DNA of 64,000 nt from Emmonsiellopsis sp. PD_33. Its lineage: Eukaryota > Ascomycota > Eurotiomycetes > Onygenales > Ajellomycetaceae. The DNA is taken from assembly GCA_032988165.1 (NCBI GenBank), contig JANTQF010000143.1, positions 20,986 to 84,985 on the forward strand, given 5' to 3'. Below the pieces are notes generated by a model that was not told where the DNA came from, made no database searches, and saw only the letters and a program-made list of their open reading frames with translations. The position numbers and the translations under genes were made by a program. How positions within the stretch are numbered: position 1 is the first letter of the stretch; every line of letters begins with the position of its first letter. This document shows positions 59,731 through 64,000 of the stretch, piece after piece.

Positions 59731-60657
59731 ATGAAGTCGTTTGCTTACAAGGCCGCCGTCCTGGCCCTGCTCACCACCCTAGTCGCGGCTGAGCCTATCC
59801 ATCTCGTCACCCGTGAAGATATATTTCCGAACGCGACCACTGACAAGGGATGTTACAAGTCAGTAGAGCCACTGAAGGACATGGGCCCATGGACCTGGCA
59901 ATCAAATAGCTACTGTCAGATGGAATGTTTGAAGAAGAAGAAGTCTGTCATGGCGCTTTTCAAAGGCCGCAACTGTTTCTGTGGAGACAAGATCCCAGCA
60001 GAATCGGAAAAGACGACAGCTGATAAGTGCCAGGAGGATTGTAAGGGATGGCCAGACGAAAAATGTATGTCCTCCAATCCAGCCATTTCACAAGGATTCC
60101 AAACTAATTATCTATCAATTAGGTGGTGGAAAAGACGCATACTCTGTGTTGCTCACAGGCTTCGTGCGAGAGGATGATGTCCCTGTGGTGGGTGGGAAAA
60201 CGTCAACAGATGGCTCTACTAGCACCACCAACCCAGCTGTCGTAACACAGGGAGAAACGGTTGTTGTTACCTCTGGCGCTGGCGGCGGCGGCGGCGGGCC
60301 AAATAAGGCCGGTATTGCCGCTGGCGTGGTTGTTGGTGTTGTCGTCTTGGGTGCCCTCATCGGTGGTGGATTCTTCTTCATGAAGTACAAAAAGCGCAAG
60401 GCGGTTGAGGAGGAATATCGCCGCAACGCGACGATTAGCAGCTTCGTTGCTGGTGGTAAACCATACTCTCAATCGTCAACCGACTCTCGACTTGACCCGT
60501 CCATGATGTCTCAACGGCGCCAAAGCAATGGCAGTATCGCTGACGACCAAGATTTCTCGAGAAGAATTTTGAAGGTATACTTCCTGCAATTTCCCCATTC
60601 TTGTTCTATATATTAACGAATCCTTAGGTCACCAACCCTGATGGCAGTCATTATTGA
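59731..60657 (+). CDS. WSC-domain cell-wall integrity sensor
   Basis: Three exons, 59731-60064, 60123-60574 and 60628-60657, encode 271 aa. A signal peptide (MKSFAYKAAVLALLTTLVAA) leads into a Cys-rich WSC domain at about 35-128, with eight or so cysteines (GCYKSVEPL, CQMECLKK, NCFCGDKIP, CQEDCKGW). The Ser/Thr stalk is short, about 45 residues, with a Gly run. A single transmembrane helix (AGIAAGVVVGVVVLGALIGGGFFF) is followed by KYKKRK and a cytosolic tail. The tail ends RRILKVTNPDGSHY, the conserved tail end of Wsc1/Slg1-type sensors that contact Rom2 to activate Rho1. The last exon encodes only nine residues plus the stop but supplies that conserved end. Which Wsc paralogue it is cannot be told. 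Confidence 0.9.
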
Positions 60658-62527
60658 TCACCCTTACGAAAAGAGCTGGCTCGTCGACCCACCCATATTT
60701 GGGCGCCAGAAACTCACCCTTTTCGCCTGTCTGAGACGCATCCACCCTTGTCGTTTTCACCCCGTCGAGATACCACGTTTTCCCTTGAATTGCACCACAG
60801 AACTTCTAAATTTCGCTGTCTCCTTATATATCCCTCCTCCGTCCCACCCCTTCGACTCCCCAATCCCGTTCCGATTGATATTACGAGCTCTACCCACAAC
60901 TGTTCCAGGCGTTATGGCATTTGAAGCGTGATGATACGGACGACTTAGTTGTCACCATACACCATTATTTACCGATCTTGAATATAAACCATCGAGAACT
61001 TGCCAAACTATCTAAGAAAGATGGACTTGCTGGTCTCGTCGAAGAACACAAAACCCCGACACTGATACTCAAGCGATGATGATGGAAAGGTTGGCATATG
61101 GTCCTTTTATTTTATTTTCTCAAACTCTTTTTGGCACTTCCTACATATTCATGTCGTCTATTCTTTTTTCATTTTCTCTTTTCTCCTTAACCATTTTCTA
61201 TCTCGATATATATTTTATTACTGCTTTTCTTTTGTCTATCTTGAGTGTATTACCACCCGTGTGTGCGCTTGTTACAACAATGCCGGACATCAACACAATC
61301 ATACCATCACCACCTACCTATCTTACCTCTCCCTCCTTCCTTACCTCTGTGCCTCCTAATTCTATATCCTATTATACAAATTCCTCACGGATGTGTGGGC
61401 TATTCCGGGTTTGTCGGGCAGGGGCTCTCTTCCCAGTGTGGTAGACGTGTGTATGAGAGATAAGATATGGGAAAATTATTCATTTTTCTTTTTTCAAACA
61501 TATACCTTTTTTTCCATTTCCATTTCCTCATTTCCGCTCTCGCTTTTCCTTCCTCTCTCTGTCACACTCTTTTTTACACTCCAGGCGTTTTTTTGCTGTT
61601 GCTGTTGCTGTCGCTGTCTTTCTCTTTTTATGTATGTCTTACCAGGAACTACCAAACCAAACCAAACAAATCTTATCTATCTAAACTGAACTGACTGGAC
61701 TGGATTGTGGACTTTGACCCTCTTGGTCTCTCTCTCTCTCTCTATGTGTGTGTGTCTTTCTCTCCTTTTATTTCCTCCTTTTCTCCCTTTGAATGTCTCC
61801 TACATAGACATGGAAAAGAAAATCAATTCACAAAAATCAAAAATCAAAATCAAAATCAACCTCAAAAAAATCTCCTCTAGTTCTATACATCTCTACTACT
61901 ACATCCCCCTCCTACCCCCCTCCCCCTAAGGAAAAAAAAATAAGAAAAAAAGGTATATACCTAGGAATTTCCCTTTCTCTTCCATCGATGTGATGGGCAA
62001 AACATAGTTTAAGTTACAGAAATGAAAAGAATAATTTAAACAATTCATCACTTAACCATGGAACAACACGTATGATTATTATCATTTTTATATTTTTCCC
62101 ATGGTTCTCTTCCGTTCCGTTCCCGTCGAGGTGAACCTGAACCGAGGGAAGGGGAAGAAGGGGGAGGGGTGAAGTTAAAAAGTGAAGTTTAAAAGGTTAA
62201 AAGTGGGATTGAGTTTGGAGATTGTTTGGTATGTATGGATAGATGGATAGGTACATGTTTTCTATGGATGGAGGTATGTAGAGGGTATCAGATGTTTAGG
62301 TATGGAAAGGGGGAGGGTGGGTTGGGTTGGGTTATGGGATGGGATGGGATGGGATGGGATGGAATGGATTGATACTATCATTTTTTTTTAATTCTTTTTA
62401 TCTTATAATTCGCTGTTACTTATGTACTTATAACTTACTTAAGGGCATTTTATCCGGGGTAGTATTTGTGTATAATATATATATCTATCTATCCATCGAC
62501 ATCCACATCACTTCCGTTTACCCCCCC
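60658..62527. other. convergent 3' region, pyrimidine-rich, with GGGAT repeat
   Basis: A 1.87-kb spacer between the WSC-domain stop and the stop of the minus-strand edge gene. It has long T- and CT-rich tracts (61100-61780, including a TC dinucleotide run near 61728) and poly-A stretches near 61930. A G-rich tandem block lies at 62310-62362. No coding potential was seen; the frames present are hydrophobic products of T-rich DNA. Confidence 0.5.
62310..62362 (+). repeat. tandem GGGTT / GGGAT pentamers
   Basis: GGGTT occurs three times in a row, then GGGAT about five times, giving eight or more GGG runs in 53 bp. This can form a G-quadruplex in principle. It is not the fungal telomere unit (TTAGGG). 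It sits about 165 bp beyond the stop codon of the minus-strand edge gene. Confidence 0.75.
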
Positions 62528-64000
62528 CTACAAACACAAACTCTCATAACTCCCCCACCAAACCCCCATACACGCCGCAACCACCAAATCCATCATCTTC
62601 TGCCCCTCATCCTCCACAATCAGCTTTCCCAACTTCGCGCTCTTCCCAAACACCCCGCCCCCCGCACGCTCCCGGCCCAGACTGAGATCCAGCCGGCCTC
62701 CGTGCGTGTGGTTGGAGAGTTCCTCTTTGGCGCGGGAGAGGAGGGAGGAGGGGGTGTGCGTGTGCGTGTGGTGGGTGCCGTTTGTGTGGTTGTGATTGTG
62801 GTCGTTTCGGTGGTGGTGGGAATCAGTCTCGGGCCAACTGCCCTCCCTACGATGTCCGCTAGAGGCGGCACCAGTAGTGCCTCCAGAGGAGGAGGAGGAG
62901 GAAGTGGAGGAGGAGAAGATTGGCAGATTAAACCGTATCTCCGCCGCCGTGGCTGTTACTCCCTGCGCTGCACCTCCTCCTCCACCACCATTGCCAGCCT
63001 GCGCTTGTGCCTGCTGCGCCTGCGCCTGTAGTAACGAATTCAGCTGCGGATGTGCACTACCTTCCAACCCCAAACTACTCAACGACGGCACCATGTTATG
63101 CGCGTTCTGGGCGGAAACGGTATGTTTGCATTTCAGCGTGCGGCCGTTGACGCCCATGACGAACGCGCACGTGCCGGACCAGGGGGAGGTGAAGGTGTAG
63201 TGGGCGTTATGGTGTTGGGTGTAACCGGGGCCGAGGCGGGTGTTGTGTTGTGGGTGGGAGATGGTTAGGTGTCTGAGGAAGCGGAGGGGTTGGGATGTAT
63301 CTACATTTGTATCTGTATTAGTAGTAGTAGCTGTGGTGGTGGTGGTGGTGGTTGTGGTGGTAGGCTCCGCAAGCTTCTTATACCCCGGCGTGAGAATCTC
63401 GATCTCAATGCGGCCGTCGCCGGCCACCTGCGCTGAACCTGAACCCGCTGAGAGACAGTTCGTAATCGTCCCGACGTTCCACTGGTGTCCGTTCACCGTA
63501 TCCCTTCGTATCAGCGTGAGATGGAACGGGGTGGGGGTGTTCCTCTCGTGGCCATTGCCATGGCTGCGTCGGCGCGGGGTGACGCGGAACGGGCGTTCTC
63601 TTTCCTTTTCCTTCTCCTTCTCCTTCTGTCCCCAATTATCCCTCCCTCTATCCCTATCCCTATCCCTATCCCTATCCCGCCCAGAAAAAAGCATCGTATC
63701 AAACCTATGCCGCGGATCCGCCCTCTCCCTAGACACCCTCTCACCCCCAGGCTGAATGATCGACGGCCGCCCACCGTCCCAGCTCGCTCTGCCGCGCGCC
63801 TGACCCTGACCCTGGCCCTGGCCCGGCCGCGAGCCGTCCTGTTGTACGTAGCCCGGCGCGGGCGGTAAGAGCAGTTCATCGGGCATCTGTGAGGGGGCGG
63901 TGGTTTGCTGCGCACTCCATCGGCGGTTGGTATCTGGCGGGGGGGGGGCGGGGGCGGGGGGGCTGTCTGGGTCGGGGGGGGGGGGGGGGGGGGGGCCCGC
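62528..64000 (-). CDS. conserved fungal low-complexity protein, 5' end cut by window edge
   Basis: Minus strand; the frame is open from the window edge to the stop at 62530-62528 (at least 490 aa). A Met at 63886 (MPDELLLPPAPGYV) is the first ATG inside the window, but the frame stays open upstream through TNRRWSAQQTTAPSQ and a poly-Pro run, so the true start may lie beyond the edge. I do not know the function. Ordered-looking blocks (FHLTLIRRDTVNGHQWNVGTI, then HYTFTSPWSGTCAFVMGVNGRTLKCKH, and the end KLIVEDEGQKMMDLVVAACMGVWWGSYE) are separated by RD, Thr, Gln/Ala and His/Asn repeats. The blocks look conserved in character, while the linkers are simple-sequence DNA. No membrane segment is clear. 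Confidence 0.65.
   Translation of the reverse strand, partial: AGPPPPPPPDPDSPPAPAPPPPDTNRRWSAQQTTAPSQMPDELLLPPAPGYVQQDGSRPGQGQGQGQARGRASWDGGRPSIIQPGGERVSRERADPRHRFDTMLFSGRDRDRDRDRDRGRDNWGQKEKEKEKERERPFRVTPRRRSHGNGHERNTPTPFHLTLIRRDTVNGHQWNVGTITNCLSAGSGSAQVAGDGRIEIEILTPGYKKLAEPTTTTTTTTTTATTTNTDTNVDTSQPLRFLRHLTISHPQHNTRLGPGYTQHHNAHYTFTSPWSGTCAFVMGVNGRTLKCKHTVSAQNAHNMVPSLSSLGLEGSAHPQLNSLLQAQAQQAQAQAGNGGGGGGAAQGVTATAAEIRFNLPIFSSSTSSSSSSGGTTGAASSGHRREGSWPETDSHHHRNDHNHNHTNGTHHTHTHTPSSLLSRAKEELSNHTHGGRLDLSLGRERAGGGVFGKSAKLGKLIVEDEGQKMMDLVVAACMGVWWGSYESLCL

Noticed and set aside
61076..61930. Several hydrophobic + frames that look like small membrane proteins
   Set aside because: They arise from T- and CT-rich DNA in a 3' region; composition alone gives Leu/Phe/Ser-rich peptides, and no conserved motif is present.
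62310..62362. Internal telomere-like repeat
   Set aside because: Units are GGGTT and GGGAT, not TTAGGG, and the array is only about 50 bp.

Overview
The window is nuclear DNA of a filamentous ascomycete. Genes carry many short introns (about 45-190 nt) with GT(A/G)NGT donors and YAG acceptors. The proteins are typical of Pezizomycotina: a Zn2Cys6 regulator, a WSC sensor, a Ku80 subunit and an MFS sugar carrier. A 6.7-kb repeat relic has lost every CpG. CpG-directed repeat decay is known from Coccidioides, so an onygenalean Eurotiomycete is my best guess. No rRNA or CRISPR was seen, and I recognised no tRNA.

Layout: 0.4-6 kb holds three + genes: a HDHD5/CECR5-type mitochondrial HAD protein, cytosolic AspRS, and a Gemin2-like SMN-complex protein. 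6.5-8.6 kb is a minus-strand DUF676-type lipase, divergent from the vacuolar SNARE VAM7 (9.3-10.4 kb). KU80 (10.7-13.5 kb, minus) converges on VAM7 and diverges from a TMEM205/DUF4149-like membrane protein. An orphan membrane coiled-coil protein (15.8-17.8 kb) converges on an ankyrin-repeat protein (18.3-20 kb, minus). An MFS sugar transporter (20.6-23 kb, minus) and a single-pass membrane protein with a short tandem repeat (24.1-25.8 kb, minus) follow. 25.8-36.8 kb has no intact gene; it contains a CpG-free, stop-riddled LINE retrotransposon bracketed by a 19-bp direct repeat. 36.8-43.3 kb holds the Zn2Cys6 regulator and a mitochondrial m-AAA protease. 44.4-48.2 kb is a divergent pair, a DUF1295 membrane protein and TOP3. 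48.7-52.4 kb is a second divergent pair, cytosolic ThrRS and GAR1. CHO1 (phosphatidylserine synthase) lies at 52.8-54.0 kb. A 5.7-kb gene-free stretch precedes a WSC-domain cell-wall sensor (59.7-60.7 kb). The right edge cuts a low-complexity conserved fungal protein.

Most genes are unlinked housekeeping functions: translation (AspRS, ThrRS), snRNP/snoRNP assembly (Gemin2-like, GAR1), genome maintenance (KU80, TOP3), membrane lipid and vacuole (CHO1, VAM7), and mitochondrial quality control (m-AAA). I see no biosynthetic cluster, defence island or other new multi-gene system. The points most worth a second look are the CpG-erased LINE and its candidate target-site duplication, a 12-nt micro-exon followed by a GC-AG intron in CHO1, an optional 45-nt intron at the KU80 stop, and a repeated switch within exons from C-rich to G-rich synonymous codons. 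Exon coordinates were derived by hand from splice consensus, reading phase and family similarity; every multi-exon model given here closes in frame.
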